Source: JAFKKF01 sp038323025 (GTDB taxonomy: Bacteria > Pseudomonadota > Alphaproteobacteria > Rhizobiales > Kaistiaceae). From it: a stretch of 30,191 bases of DNA. Location: the NCBI GenBank assembly GCA_038323025.1, contig JBBQGL010000033.1, forward strand, positions 1 through 30,191, written 5' to 3'. A program made the position numbers and the translations under genes. The notes under the pieces were generated by a model, which saw nothing but the letters and a program-made list of their open reading frames with translations, ran no database searches and had not been told where the DNA came from. Numbering within the stretch: the stretch's first letter is position 1; each line of letters opens with the position of its first letter. Of this stretch, positions 7,131-17,340 are shown in pieces.

Positions 7131-8024
7131 ATGTCAGGGCCTCCGCGCATCTTCGACAAGCTACTCCTCGGCCGCCGCCGCCGACGGGCGCTGCGCGCGG
7201 CCACGCCCGGAGCCGGGTTCCTGCTCGAGGCGGTAGCGGCAGACCTCGCCGAGCGGCTGGCGGCGGTGCAGCGGCGCTTTTCCCTCGCGGTCGAGGTGGG
7301 AAGCATCCTGCCGGTGACGGGCGAGCGGCTGCTGGCGACCGGCCGGATCGAACGACTGGTGCGTGTCCAGCGCTTCCCGGAAGGCGGCGCCGACGTGGTG
7401 GCCGACGAGGAGCTCTTTCCCTTCGCCGCTGAAAGCCTCGACCTCGTGGTCTCGGTTCTCGCCCTGCAATTCACCAACGACATGCCGGGGACGCTGGCGC
7501 AGATCCGGCGCGCGCTGAAGCCCGATGGCCTCTTCCTCGCCGCGCTGGCCGGCGGCGATACGCTCATCGAATTGCGCGAGAGCCTTGCGGCGGCCGAGGC
7601 GGAGCTTTCCGGCGGCGCCTCGCCGCGGGTGGCGCCCTTCGCCGAGGTGCGCGCGGTCGGCAATCTTCTCCACCGCGCCGGGTTCGCGCTGCCGGTCACC
7701 GACCAGGACCGCTTCACCATCCGCTACGCCGACGCCTTCGCCCTGATGCGCGACCTGCGGGCGATGGGGGCGACGAACATGCTGGTCGAGCGGACCCGGC
7801 ACCCGGTCGGCCGTGCCGTCCTGTTCCGGGCGGCGGCGATCTATGGCGAGCGCTTCGCCGATAGCGACGGGCGGATACGCGCGACCTTCGACGTGATCTC
7901 TCTGTCCGGCTGGGCGCCGCACGACAGCCAGCAGAAGCCGCTCAGGCCTGGCAGCGCCAAGGTTCGTCTCGCCGATGCGCTCGGCGCCGTCGAGCGACCG
8001 GCGGGCGAGAAGGCGGGAGGCTGA
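7131..8024 (+). CDS. Methyltransferase-fold protein, NDUFAF5/BioC-like
   Basis: Class I SAM-dependent methyltransferase-fold protein of 297 residues. The start PPRIFDKLLLGRRRRRALR, the segment LDLVVSVLALQFTNDMPGTL and the ending FDVISLSGWAPHDSQQKPL are those of the alphaproteobacterial relatives of human NDUFAF5, a complex I assembly factor that modifies an arginine of the NDUFS7 subunit. SAM motif I, usually a DxGxGxG loop, reads VEVGSILPVTGE and is degenerate. I placed the start at ATG 7131; the frame is open further upstream, but those codons translate the palindromic repeat. It is divergent from comF, a common arrangement in the order. A role in complex I assembly is inferred from homology only. 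Confidence 0.87.
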   Translation: MSGPPRIFDKLLLGRRRRRALRAATPGAGFLLEAVAADLAERLAAVQRRFSLAVEVGSILPVTGERLLATGRIERLVRVQRFPEGGADVVADEELFPFAAESLDLVVSVLALQFTNDMPGTLAQIRRALKPDGLFLAALAGGDTLIELRESLAAAEAELSGGASPRVAPFAEVRAVGNLLHRAGFALPVTDQDRFTIRYADAFALMRDLRAMGATNMLVERTRHPVGRAVLFRAAAIYGERFADSDGRIRATFDVISLSGWAPHDSQQKPLRPGSAKVRLADALGAVERPAGEKAGG

Positions 8025-8107
8025 GAACGCCGGCGAGGCTCCTGACAAGACCCTGTCAGGAGCACTCCGATAGGAGTTGGGTGTCTCTCAGCGATAAGGG
8101 TCGAGCC

Positions 8108-8476
8108 ATGACTATCAAGGGAAGCTGTCATTGCGGTGCCACACGCTTCGAAGTGAGCGAGGCGCCGGCGACCGTTACGCGCTGCACCTGCTCCTTTTGT
8201 TCCAAGCGGGGAGGTATGTGGGCCTACTACAAGCCGGCGCAATTCCGGCTGCTCACGTCGCGCGATGTAGTCGCGACCTATAGCTGGCGATCCAAGACGG
8301 CCGGGCATCATTTCTGCCCGACGTGCGGGTGCGGGACTTTCAGCGAGGCGCCTGACTACTCGACCGGCGTTGCCGACTTTGACAATCCGATCGTCACCGT
8401 AAACGCGCGCCTGTTCGACGACTTCGATCTCAACGCCGTCCCGGTGAAGGTGGTTGACGGGAAGAACCTGTGGTAA
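8108..8476 (+). CDS. GFA family protein (glutathione-dependent formaldehyde-activating enzyme/CENP-V fold)
   Basis: Zinc-binding protein of 122 residues. The GFA ligands are visible: Cys7 and Cys9 in CHCG, Cys26, Cys28 and Cys31 in CTCSFC, and Cys70 and Cys73 in FCPTCGCG. The family was named after Gfa of Paracoccus, for which a role in S-hydroxymethylglutathione formation was proposed; most members have no known substrate, so no reaction is assigned. I chose ATG 8108 (MTIKGSCHCG), with an AGGG about 8 nt upstream, over an in-frame ATG at 8081 that adds nine unrelated residues. It converges with the small membrane protein gene that ends 6 nt downstream on the other strand. Confidence 0.92.
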   Translation: MTIKGSCHCGATRFEVSEAPATVTRCTCSFCSKRGGMWAYYKPAQFRLLTSRDVVATYSWRSKTAGHHFCPTCGCGTFSEAPDYSTGVADFDNPIVTVNARLFDDFDLNAVPVKVVDGKNLW

Positions 8477-8482
8477 GCGGCG

Positions 8483-8698
8483 TCAGTTCGGGATCGAACC
8501 GGTGGTGACGGGATCGATCAGGTCCTGAGCCACCGCGTCGGCATGGCGGGCGGAGACGCCGCCAAAGAGGATCGCGACCACGCCCACGACCGCTATCGTG
8601 ATCGGCACGAAGGCGGCGACGCGGCTCCGGCGGGAGGCGGCCTCGCCCGGCTCGGCGCCGGCGGGCAAGAGGATGTCGTTCGGGATTCGGGCGGCCAT
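8483..8698 (-). CDS. Small single-pass membrane protein, unknown function
   Basis: A 71-residue protein I do not recognise by name. A polar N-terminus with basic RRSR (about 23-26) precedes one hydrophobic stretch (about 28-48, AAFVPITIAVVGVVAILFGG), and a short tail ends DPVTTGSIPN. Many short uncharacterised rhizobial proteins end in a TTGSI-like tail, which supports it as real rather than a shadow frame. Basic residues before the helix suggest an N-in, C-out topology. It is convergent with the GFA gene and lies 52 nt downstream of mutT on the same strand. Confidence 0.65.
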   Translation of the reverse strand: MAARIPNDILLPAGAEPGEAASRRSRVAAFVPITIAVVGVVAILFGGVSARHADAVAQDLIDPVTTGSIPN

Positions 8699-8750
8699 GA
8701 CAACGCGCGGTAACGGCCCGGGGCGGACCAGACGCGGTTGTCGGCGAATC

Positions 8751-9149
8751 TCATAAAAGTTCGATTAACGGGGCGATCAGCGGCAGGTCGGCGGGCGGCA
8801 TCGGATAGGTGCGCAGGTCCTTCGGCCGCACCCACTTCAGTGCCTGGCCTTCGCGCGACTGCGGGATGCCCTGCCAGCGCCGGCAGACAAAGAGCGGCAT
8901 CAGCAGGTGGAACTTCTCGTAGGCGTGACTGGCGAAGGTGAGGGGGGCGAGGCAGGCGGCCGAGGTGTCGATGCCGAGTTCCTCGCGGAGCTCGCGGATG
9001 AGCGCCGCCTCCGGCGTCTCGCCGGCTTCGACCTTGCCGCCGGGAAATTCCCAGAGCCCCGGCATCGTCTTGCCTTCGGGCCGCCGGGCGACCAGCACGC
9101 GGCCGTCGGGATCGACGAGGGCGCAGGCGGCGACGAGGAGGAGGGTCAT
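8751..9149 (-). CDS. mutT: MutT-type Nudix hydrolase (8-oxo-dGTP diphosphatase)
   Basis: Nudix hydrolase of 132 residues that would convert 8-oxo-dGTP to 8-oxo-dGMP and keep oxidised guanine out of DNA. The complete Nudix box lies at about 38-60, GKVEAGETPEAALIRELREE, with the metal-binding REXXEE glutamates. The preceding RPEGKTMPGLWEFPGG is typical of MutT, and length matches the family. In related genomes mutT follows argJ; here 185 nt with two repeat copies separate them, so it may have its own promoter. Confidence 0.92.
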   Translation of the reverse strand: MTLLLVAACALVDPDGRVLVARRPEGKTMPGLWEFPGGKVEAGETPEAALIRELREELGIDTSAACLAPLTFASHAYEKFHLLMPLFVCRRWQGIPQSREGQALKWVRPKDLRTYPMPPADLPLIAPLIELL

Positions 9150-9183
9150 GGACTTAGCGGTCGCGTTCGGATCATGCGATTTT

Positions 9184-9238
9184 GCGTCCTTCGAGGCTCG
9201 CCCTGACGGGCGAGCACCTCAGGATGGCGGGGTTTGGG
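9184..9238 (+). repeat. Dispersed palindromic intergenic repeat, copy 3
   Basis: Same unit and orientation as the copy at 6818, opening gcgtccttcgagg and closing cacctcaggatggcggggttt. The central hairpin is GCTCGCC ... GGCGAGC with a short loop. It sits between mutT and argJ. Confidence 0.9.
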
Positions 9239-9289
9239 CGTTTTGGCGAGGCTGGAGAACCGCCCGACCTTTGGCTGCCACTCTCCTCG

Positions 9290-9329
9290 CCGCCCTGAGG
9301 AGCCGGGTCAGGCCCGCCCCGAAGGACGA
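9290..9329 (-). repeat. Degenerate palindromic repeat, copy 4 (inverted to copy 3)
   Basis: Reads cgccctgagg, then a gc-rich palindrome gagccgggtcaggcccgcc, then ccgaaggacga, the layout of copy 2 with substitutions. With copy 3 it forms a second inverted pair about 50 bases apart, immediately downstream of the argJ stop. Confidence 0.65.
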
Positions 9330-9334
9330 ATTCT

Positions 9335-10561
9335 TCAGCTCCGGTAGTCGCCGTTGATGGCGACGTATTCCTTGGTGAGGTCGCAGGTCCACACCCGGTC
9401 GGCGCCGGTGCCGAGGCCGAGGCTGGCCGTGATCACGATGGCGTCGTTCTTCATGTAGGCCGAGGTCTCGGCCTCCGAGTATTTCGGGTCGCGCTCGCCT
9501 TTCACGGCGACGCGGATGTCCCCGAAGCGGATCGCAAGCTTGTCGCGGTCGGCGGGCTCGCCGGCCTTGCCGACCGCCATGACGATGCGGCCCCAGTTGG
9601 CGTCCTCACCGGCGATGGCGGTCTTGACCAGCGGCGAGTTGGCGATGGAAAGGGCGATACGCCGCGCCGATTTCTTCGAGACGGCGCCCTCGACACGGAC
9701 CTCGACGAATTTCCGGGCGCCTTCGCCGTCGCGGACGACCTGGTGGGCGAGGTCGAGGAGCAGGTCGTCGAGCGCCGCCCGGAAGCCGGCGAGGCGCCGG
9801 TCGCGGGCCGAGGCGATGCGCGGGCCGGTCTTCGCCGTGGCGAAGAGGAGGAGGGTGTCGGAGGTGGACGTGTCGCTGTCGACGGTGATGGAATTGAAGC
9901 TGCCGCGGACACCCGCCGAGAGCAGCGCCTGCAGGGCCGGCGCCGCAATGGCCGCGTCGGTGGCGACGAAGGCGAGCATGGTCGCCATGTCGGGCGCGAT
10001 CATGCCGGCGCCCTTGGCGAAGCCGTTTAGGGTGACCGTGGAATCGCCGATCTTCGCGGTACGGGTGGCAACCTTCGGGTAGGTATCGGTGGTCATGATA
10101 GCGCGGGCGGCCGCCGCCCAGGGTTCGGGCACGGCGCGCGCCGCGGCGTCGTCGATGACGGTGGCGAACTTCTGCGGGTCGAGTGGCTCGCCGATCACCC
10201 CGGTCGAGGCGAGGAAGACCTCGTTCGGCTTGCAGCCCACGGTCTTCGACACCATTGCGGCAGAGAGCCGCACCGTCTCGCGGCCGCGCTTGCCGGTGAA
10301 GGCGTTGGCGTTGCCGGAATTGACCAGAAGCGCGCGGGCCTTGCCCTTCGCCAGCGCGGCCTTGCACCAGTCGACCGGCGCCGAGGGGCACCTGGAGCGG
10401 GTGAATACGCCCGCCACCGCGGTGCCGGCATCGAATAGCGCCAGGAGCACGTCGGTCCGGTTCTTGTACTTTATCCCGGCTTCCGCCGTCGCGAGACGAA
10501 TGCCCGCGATCGGCGGCAGTTCCGGGTAGGTCTTCGGCGCCAGTGGCGAGATGCCAGACAT
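9335..10561 (-). CDS. argJ: Bifunctional ornithine acetyltransferase/N-acetylglutamate synthase
   Basis: Arginine biosynthesis enzyme of 408 residues that moves the acetyl group from N-acetylornithine to glutamate, recycling acetate; many members can also make N-acetylglutamate from acetyl-CoA. ArgJ self-cleaves into alpha and beta chains, and the site is visible in GMIAPDMATMLAF, between Ala193 and Thr194, the new N-terminal Thr being the nucleophile. The oxyanion segment STGVIGE is at about 119-125, and the C-terminal SAYMKND and EYVAINGDYRS segments are typical. The first few codons (MSGISPLAPKTYPELPPIAG) match family starts. It lies 24 nt after the PPIase gene on the same strand, probably in one transcript. 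Confidence 0.97.
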   Translation of the reverse strand: MSGISPLAPKTYPELPPIAGIRLATAEAGIKYKNRTDVLLALFDAGTAVAGVFTRSRCPSAPVDWCKAALAKGKARALLVNSGNANAFTGKRGRETVRLSAAMVSKTVGCKPNEVFLASTGVIGEPLDPQKFATVIDDAAARAVPEPWAAAARAIMTTDTYPKVATRTAKIGDSTVTLNGFAKGAGMIAPDMATMLAFVATDAAIAAPALQALLSAGVRGSFNSITVDSDTSTSDTLLLFATAKTGPRIASARDRRLAGFRAALDDLLLDLAHQVVRDGEGARKFVEVRVEGAVSKKSARRIALSIANSPLVKTAIAGEDANWGRIVMAVGKAGEPADRDKLAIRFGDIRVAVKGERDPKYSEAETSAYMKNDAIVITASLGLGTGADRVWTCDLTKEYVAINGDYRS

Positions 10562-10585
10562 TTGCGAGCGCCCCCGTTTATCGGG

Positions 10586-11590
10586 CTATTGCGCGGGAGC
10601 GGCGGGTGCCGCCGGCGCGGTCGCATCGGCCGGCGGGGTCGCCGGTGCAGCGGGCGTCGTCGAGTCAGCCGGCGGAGTTGCCGGCGTGGTCGCGTCCGCC
10701 GGCGGGGTAGCTGGCGGGGCGGCGGGATCGGGCACGATCTCGATCTTGGCGGCGGCGCGCAGCTTCTCGCGTTCGGCGGTGAAGAGCTCCTGCACCATCG
10801 CCTGGCGAATGGCGTCGGCGCGCTCGTCGATGGACGGCGGCGCCTCCTTCCGCTTCTCCTCGACCTTGATCACGTGCCAGCCATAGTCGGACTGCACGGG
10901 GGTCTTTGTATAGGCGCCGACATCGAGGGCGAAAGCCGCGTCCTCGAAGGGTTTCACCGTCCGGCCACGGCCGATGAAGCTAAGGTCGCCGCCCTTCGGC
11001 GCTGTGCCGGGGTCGAGGGACTTGTCGGTGGCGATCTTGGCGAAATCGCCGCCCTTGTCGAGATCGGCGATGACGGCCTTGGCCTCGTCCTCGGTCTTCA
11101 CCAGAATGTGACGGACGTGGATCTCGTCGCCGGGGACGAATTTCGCGGTTTCCTCGTCGTAGCGCTTCTTCACCGCGGCGTCGGTGATGGAGGAGAACAC
11201 CTTGGCGTGGAGATATTCGCCGCGCAGCGCCTGGTCGCGCGCGAACGCGAGGCGGCCGGCCACATCGGGCTGCTTGTCGATGCCCTCCGCCTCGGCGGCG
11301 CGGGCGAGAAGGCGGATGTCGATGACCACGTCGATGAGGGCGGCCCTCTGCTTGTCGGGCGGAATACGCTTCAGCTGATCGGCGAACTCCTGCGCGGCGA
11401 CCGCGAGGTCGGACATCCTGATCGGCGTACCGTTGACAGTGGCCACCGTCTGGTCGGCCGCGGCTGCATCCGGCGCGGGGGTCGTGTCGGCCGCCGAAGC
11501 GGGCAACGCAAGGGCAAGGAGAAGCGTGGCGGCGGCGCCGACAAGCATCGTGGCGAGCCGCTTTGGCCCGTTTACGCTAAGGACTGCCAT
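10586..11590 (-). CDS. Exported parvulin-type peptidyl-prolyl cis-trans isomerase (PrsA/SurA-like)
   Basis: Periplasmic foldase of 334 residues. A signal peptide (1-33) ends ASA before ADTT. A SurA-N-like helical region with ATVNGTPIRMSDL follows at about 50-130. The parvulin rotamase domain (about 150-255) carries VRHILVKTEDEA, GGDLSFIGRG and YGWHVIKVEEKR. The last 45 or so residues are a low-complexity Ala/Pro/Thr tail with an imperfect repeated ATPPAD unit. No lipobox is present, so it is soluble in the periplasm. It is divergent from secA, whose product drives export of proteins this enzyme may help fold. That functional pairing is inferred. Confidence 0.9.
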   Translation of the reverse strand: MAVLSVNGPKRLATMLVGAAATLLLALALPASAADTTPAPDAAAADQTVATVNGTPIRMSDLAVAAQEFADQLKRIPPDKQRAALIDVVIDIRLLARAAEAEGIDKQPDVAGRLAFARDQALRGEYLHAKVFSSITDAAVKKRYDEETAKFVPGDEIHVRHILVKTEDEAKAVIADLDKGGDFAKIATDKSLDPGTAPKGGDLSFIGRGRTVKPFEDAAFALDVGAYTKTPVQSDYGWHVIKVEEKRKEAPPSIDERADAIRQAMVQELFTAEREKLRAAAKIEIVPDPAAPPATPPADATTPATPPADSTTPAAPATPPADATAPAAPAAPAQ

Positions 11591-11674
11591 GAAGATGGTT
11601 CCGTTCTGGTTTGGATCGCCTCCGGCCCCGTGAAGCGGGCCGAAAACGGCGACTATCTGGCGTTTCTGGCGCCG

Positions 11675-11703
11675 TTGACATCACCCGGGCCCCCTCTTAT
11701 CTG
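11675..11703 (+). promoter_or_regulatory. Putative sigma-70-type promoter of secA
   Basis: A perfect TTGACA (11675-11680) is followed after 17 nt by TATCTG (11698-11703), a weaker -10. It lies in the divergent interval 11591-11830 between the PPIase gene and secA, about 120 nt before the secA start. The long leader contains no obvious hairpin that I can defend. Confidence 0.45.
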
Positions 11704-11830
11704 TCCTAGAGCCTGGCGTCAAAGACGCTTGAAAACCCGGGAAGCGCGACAAGGGTTCGACCTCTCGGACCGGCATTCGGGTGGGGGGCCGGACGCCGGC
11801 GGCATTCTCCTGACAATGTAAGGAATGGTC

Positions 11831-14563
<2,733 letters not shown>

Positions 14564-14667
14564 GCGCGGGGCGCTTTTCACTCTCCCCCGTGCATCTTTG
14601 CGGGCTCGCCGGCGCAGCCGGCTCGAGACGGTTTCATCCAATGCGCGATGGGGACGCCCTCACCCTC

Positions 14668-14739
14668 CCGGCCTAAGCCCCTCGGTCGTTTCACTCCCTG
14701 CGGGGCAAAGGCCGGCAGCCCTCTCCCTCCGGGAGAGGG
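14668..14739. repeat. Two adjacent hairpins in the secA 3' intergenic region
   Basis: The first hairpin pairs CCGGCCT-aa-GCCCC (14668-14681) with GGGGC-aa-AGGCCGG (14702-14715). The second is a perfect 9-bp stem, CCCTCTCCC-tcc-GGGAGAGGG (14719-14739). No T-run follows, so intrinsic termination is unproven. The surrounding ccctcaccct...ccctctccc layout resembles a common intergenic repeat of Rhizobiales. The 294-base gap 14564-14857 holds nothing else that I can support. Confidence 0.6.
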
Positions 14740-14857
14740 GAGACTCATTCGAAGCCGTTCTTGCGAGTTTCAGGGGGCCTTGAACATGACCGCGACAGGT
14801 TCTGTTCGCCGGCCAGGGCGGATCGGCAACAATCCGTGGCGTAACTAGCGAACCGTC

Positions 14858-16213
14858 TTACTGCGCGTCGGCGTGGGCGGGGTCGCCGAAATCCTCTTCC
14901 GGCCAGTCGAACCGGCGGTTGACGATCTTGCCGACGGTGGGCTGCGTTGAGGCAACCGTGGTGGGCGGAGGCGGCGCCGGGGCGGCCGCGTCTGGCGGTT
15001 CGAGCGGCGCGGCGACGACCGCAACGTCCGCGGCGGCAGGCACGGCAGCAGCCGGCGCAACCTTGGGCGGCTTTGCCGGCTTCGAACCGGTGGACACCTT
15101 GATCACCGGCGATGCATCTAGGCTCGGCTTCAGGCGCGGCAAAGGCGTTGCCGCAGCCACCTCGGCCGGCGCCGTGGCGGGCGTTGTCGGGTTGGCGGAG
15201 ATGCCGGCGAGAGGCGAGGGGCGCGGCACGGGAGGCAGGGTGCCCACCGGGGCGGTGGCGGCGTCCGCCGGCTGGGTTTCGCGATGCGACCAGAGGTTCA
15301 GGAGACCCGGTTTCGGGTGCTCCCTGGCGTAGGCTTCCTTGGCGGCCTTGTCGGCGTCCTGCTGGGCCTTGTCGGCAAGCCGGATCACGGCCTCCTTGAA
15401 CTTCTGGTCGTCGATGGCCTGCTTGGCGCTGACGGCGCTCGCGATCGGCTCCGGGATGGTGTAGCGCGGGCAGGGCAGCGCGGCGCGGAATGTGGCGTCG
15501 CCGGCGTCCGCGTCGAAGACATAGGCCTTGTTGCAGACATTGACCTTCGGTACCTGCCGCGTCACCTCGAAATGATCGTAGCCGACCTTCAGCATGCGCC
15601 AGAAAGGCATGTTGGGGTCGTCCTTGTGGCGGGCGAGATTCTCCGGGGTCATGCGGAACGGAAACGCCTCGATCTGGAATTCGGTCTGGCCGCCGCGGAA
15701 CGCGTCGCGGGCGAGCGCGAAGAGCTCGCCCGAATCGGCGTCGGTCATCGAGTAGCAGCCCGACGACGAGCAGGCGCCATGGACCATCAGGTTCGAGCCG
15801 GTCCGCCCCATCGCCTGGTCGTAGGCGTTGGGAAAGCCGATGTTGAAGGACAGGTAGTAGTGCGAGGCCGGATTCATCTGTGCCGGCACGACGGTGTAGA
15901 AGCCTTCAGGCGCCTGGCGGTCGCCTTCCCTGACCTTCGGGCCGAGCTGGCCCGACCACTTGCAGATCTTGTAGGTCTTGAGCAGCCCGTACTGGCCGTC
16001 GCTCTTCTGCTTCCAGACCTCGAGGGCCGATTCTTCCTTGAAGATGCGGATGAGGACCGGCGAGGTCTCCTTCATCCCCTGGGCGTCCATGCGCGCCACA
16101 AGGGCCGCGGGGATCGGGCGGATGTCCTTTGGGATATCGGCTGCGTTGCAGCCGGCGAGCGCAAGAGCGGCAAGGCCGATCGCGGCCAGCGCCAGCATTC
16201 CCCGGTTCGCCAT
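14858..16213 (-). CDS. L,D-transpeptidase-fold (YkuD) lipoprotein, YafK/DpaA-like
   Basis: Periplasmic murein-acting protein of 451 residues. The N-terminus is a lipoprotein signal with lipobox LALAGC, the lipidated Cys being residue 22. The catalytic YkuD motif MVHGACSSSGCYSM puts His145 and nucleophile Cys153 in the spacing of E. coli YafK (LdtF/DpaA), which acts on the link between murein and Braun lipoprotein rather than forming 3-3 crosslinks. The catalytic domain spans about 35-275. A charged helical stretch (ADKAQQDADKAAKEAYAREH) follows, then a Pro/Ala-rich tail of about 140 residues that may span the periplasm or murein. The start is ATG 16213, where the signal peptide begins; the frame is open further upstream without similarity. 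The 97 nt to accA contain no gene. Confidence 0.88.
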   Translation of the reverse strand: MANRGMLALAAIGLAALALAGCNAADIPKDIRPIPAALVARMDAQGMKETSPVLIRIFKEESALEVWKQKSDGQYGLLKTYKICKWSGQLGPKVREGDRQAPEGFYTVVPAQMNPASHYYLSFNIGFPNAYDQAMGRTGSNLMVHGACSSSGCYSMTDADSGELFALARDAFRGGQTEFQIEAFPFRMTPENLARHKDDPNMPFWRMLKVGYDHFEVTRQVPKVNVCNKAYVFDADAGDATFRAALPCPRYTIPEPIASAVSAKQAIDDQKFKEAVIRLADKAQQDADKAAKEAYAREHPKPGLLNLWSHRETQPADAATAPVGTLPPVPRPSPLAGISANPTTPATAPAEVAAATPLPRLKPSLDASPVIKVSTGSKPAKPPKVAPAAAVPAAADVAVVAAPLEPPDAAAPAPPPPTTVASTQPTVGKIVNRRFDWPEEDFGDPAHADAQ

Positions 16214-16310
16214 GGCCAGTCCCCTAGTCACGCCGAGGCGGGCGGCCTCTCCACCGAGCGTTGAAGATATTAAGCGCACAACCGGCTGCAGTCCACCCGG
16301 CACTACCCTG

Positions 16311-17264
16311 TCAAAGAGAGCGGCCGATCGCAAGGAACTTCTCCCGCCTTTGCCGGCGGATTTCCGCCGGCGGCAGGTTGTCGAGCGCGGTCAACGCCTC
16401 GGCGAGGGCATCGCCGGTGGCCTTGATCGCCGCGGAGGGCTCGCGGTGGGCGCCGCCGACCGGTTCCTCGATGATCGTGTCGATGATGCCGAAGCGAATC
16501 AGGTCCTGGGCGGTGATGCGCATGTTGGTGGCGGCGTCCTGCGCCCGGCTGGAATCGTGCCACAGGATCGAAGCCGACGCCTCGGGCGAGGCGACGGTGT
16601 AGATGGAGTGCTCGAGCATCAGGACCTTGTTGGCGGTGGCGATCGCGACCGCCCCGCCGGAGCCGCCTTCGCCGATGACCACCGCCAGGTTCGGCGTGCC
16701 GAGGCGCAGGCAGGCTTCGGTCGAGCGGGCGATGGCCTCGGCCTGGCCGCGCTCCTCGGCGCCGATGCCGGGATAGGCGCCGGCGGTGTCGATGAGGGCA
16801 AGCACCGGCAGGCCGAAATGATCGGCGAGCTCCATGATGCGGACCGCCTTGCGGTAGCCCTCCGGGCGCGCCATGCCGAAATTGTGCCGGATGCGGCTCT
16901 CGGTATCGCTGCCCTTCTCGTGGCCGATGACCGCGACGGAACGGCCGCGAAAGCGTCCGAGGCCGGCGATCACCGCCGCGTCCTCGCCGAACTTGCGGTC
17001 GCCGGCGAGCGGCGTGAATTCCTCGATCAGGCCCTTGGCATAATCGATGAAATGGGGCCGGTCGGGATGGCGGGCGACCTGGGTCTTCTGCCAGGGGGTC
17101 AGCTTGCTGTAGATGTCGGCGAGCGCCTGGGTGGCGCGCGTCTCCAGCCGGGCGATCTCGTCGTTGACGGCGACGGCGTCGCCTTCCTCGCCCATCGCGC
17201 GCAGCTCCTGGACCTTACCCTGGAGGTCGGCGACCGGCCGTTCGAAATCGAGGTAACTACGCAT
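16311..17264 (-). CDS. accA: Acetyl-CoA carboxylase carboxyltransferase subunit alpha
   Basis: Subunit of 317 residues that, with AccD, transfers CO2 from carboxybiotin-BCCP to acetyl-CoA to make malonyl-CoA, the committed step of fatty acid synthesis. Typical segments: MRSYLDFERPVADLQGKVQE at the start, RPHFIDYAKGL, ALIDTAGAYPGIGAEERGQ, and the oxyanion and CoA-binding VIGEGGSGGAVAIA. Length equals the family norm. The start ATG at 17264 is set by the conserved N-terminus. It lies 76 nt after xerD on the same strand, a linkage often seen in Rhizobiales. It supplies malonyl-CoA that the ketosynthase module at the left edge would use, though the two loci are 15 kb apart. Confidence 0.97.
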   Translation of the reverse strand: MRSYLDFERPVADLQGKVQELRAMGEEGDAVAVNDEIARLETRATQALADIYSKLTPWQKTQVARHPDRPHFIDYAKGLIEEFTPLAGDRKFGEDAAVIAGLGRFRGRSVAVIGHEKGSDTESRIRHNFGMARPEGYRKAVRIMELADHFGLPVLALIDTAGAYPGIGAEERGQAEAIARSTEACLRLGTPNLAVVIGEGGSGGAVAIATANKVLMLEHSIYTVASPEASASILWHDSSRAQDAATNMRITAQDLIRFGIIDTIIEEPVGGAHREPSAAIKATGDALAEALTALDNLPPAEIRRQRREKFLAIGRSL

Positions 17265-17340
17265 CAAGACCTTTGCAAACGCCGCCCGCGGGCGGGGTCC
17301 CTTGAAGTTGGCGGCAAACTGGCTGCGAGGGGAGGGCCTG

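Noticed and set aside
10586..10735. Tandem GC-rich repeats that might be a minisatellite
   Set aside because: They encode the in-frame ATPPAD-like tail of the PPIase and are explained as coding low complexity.
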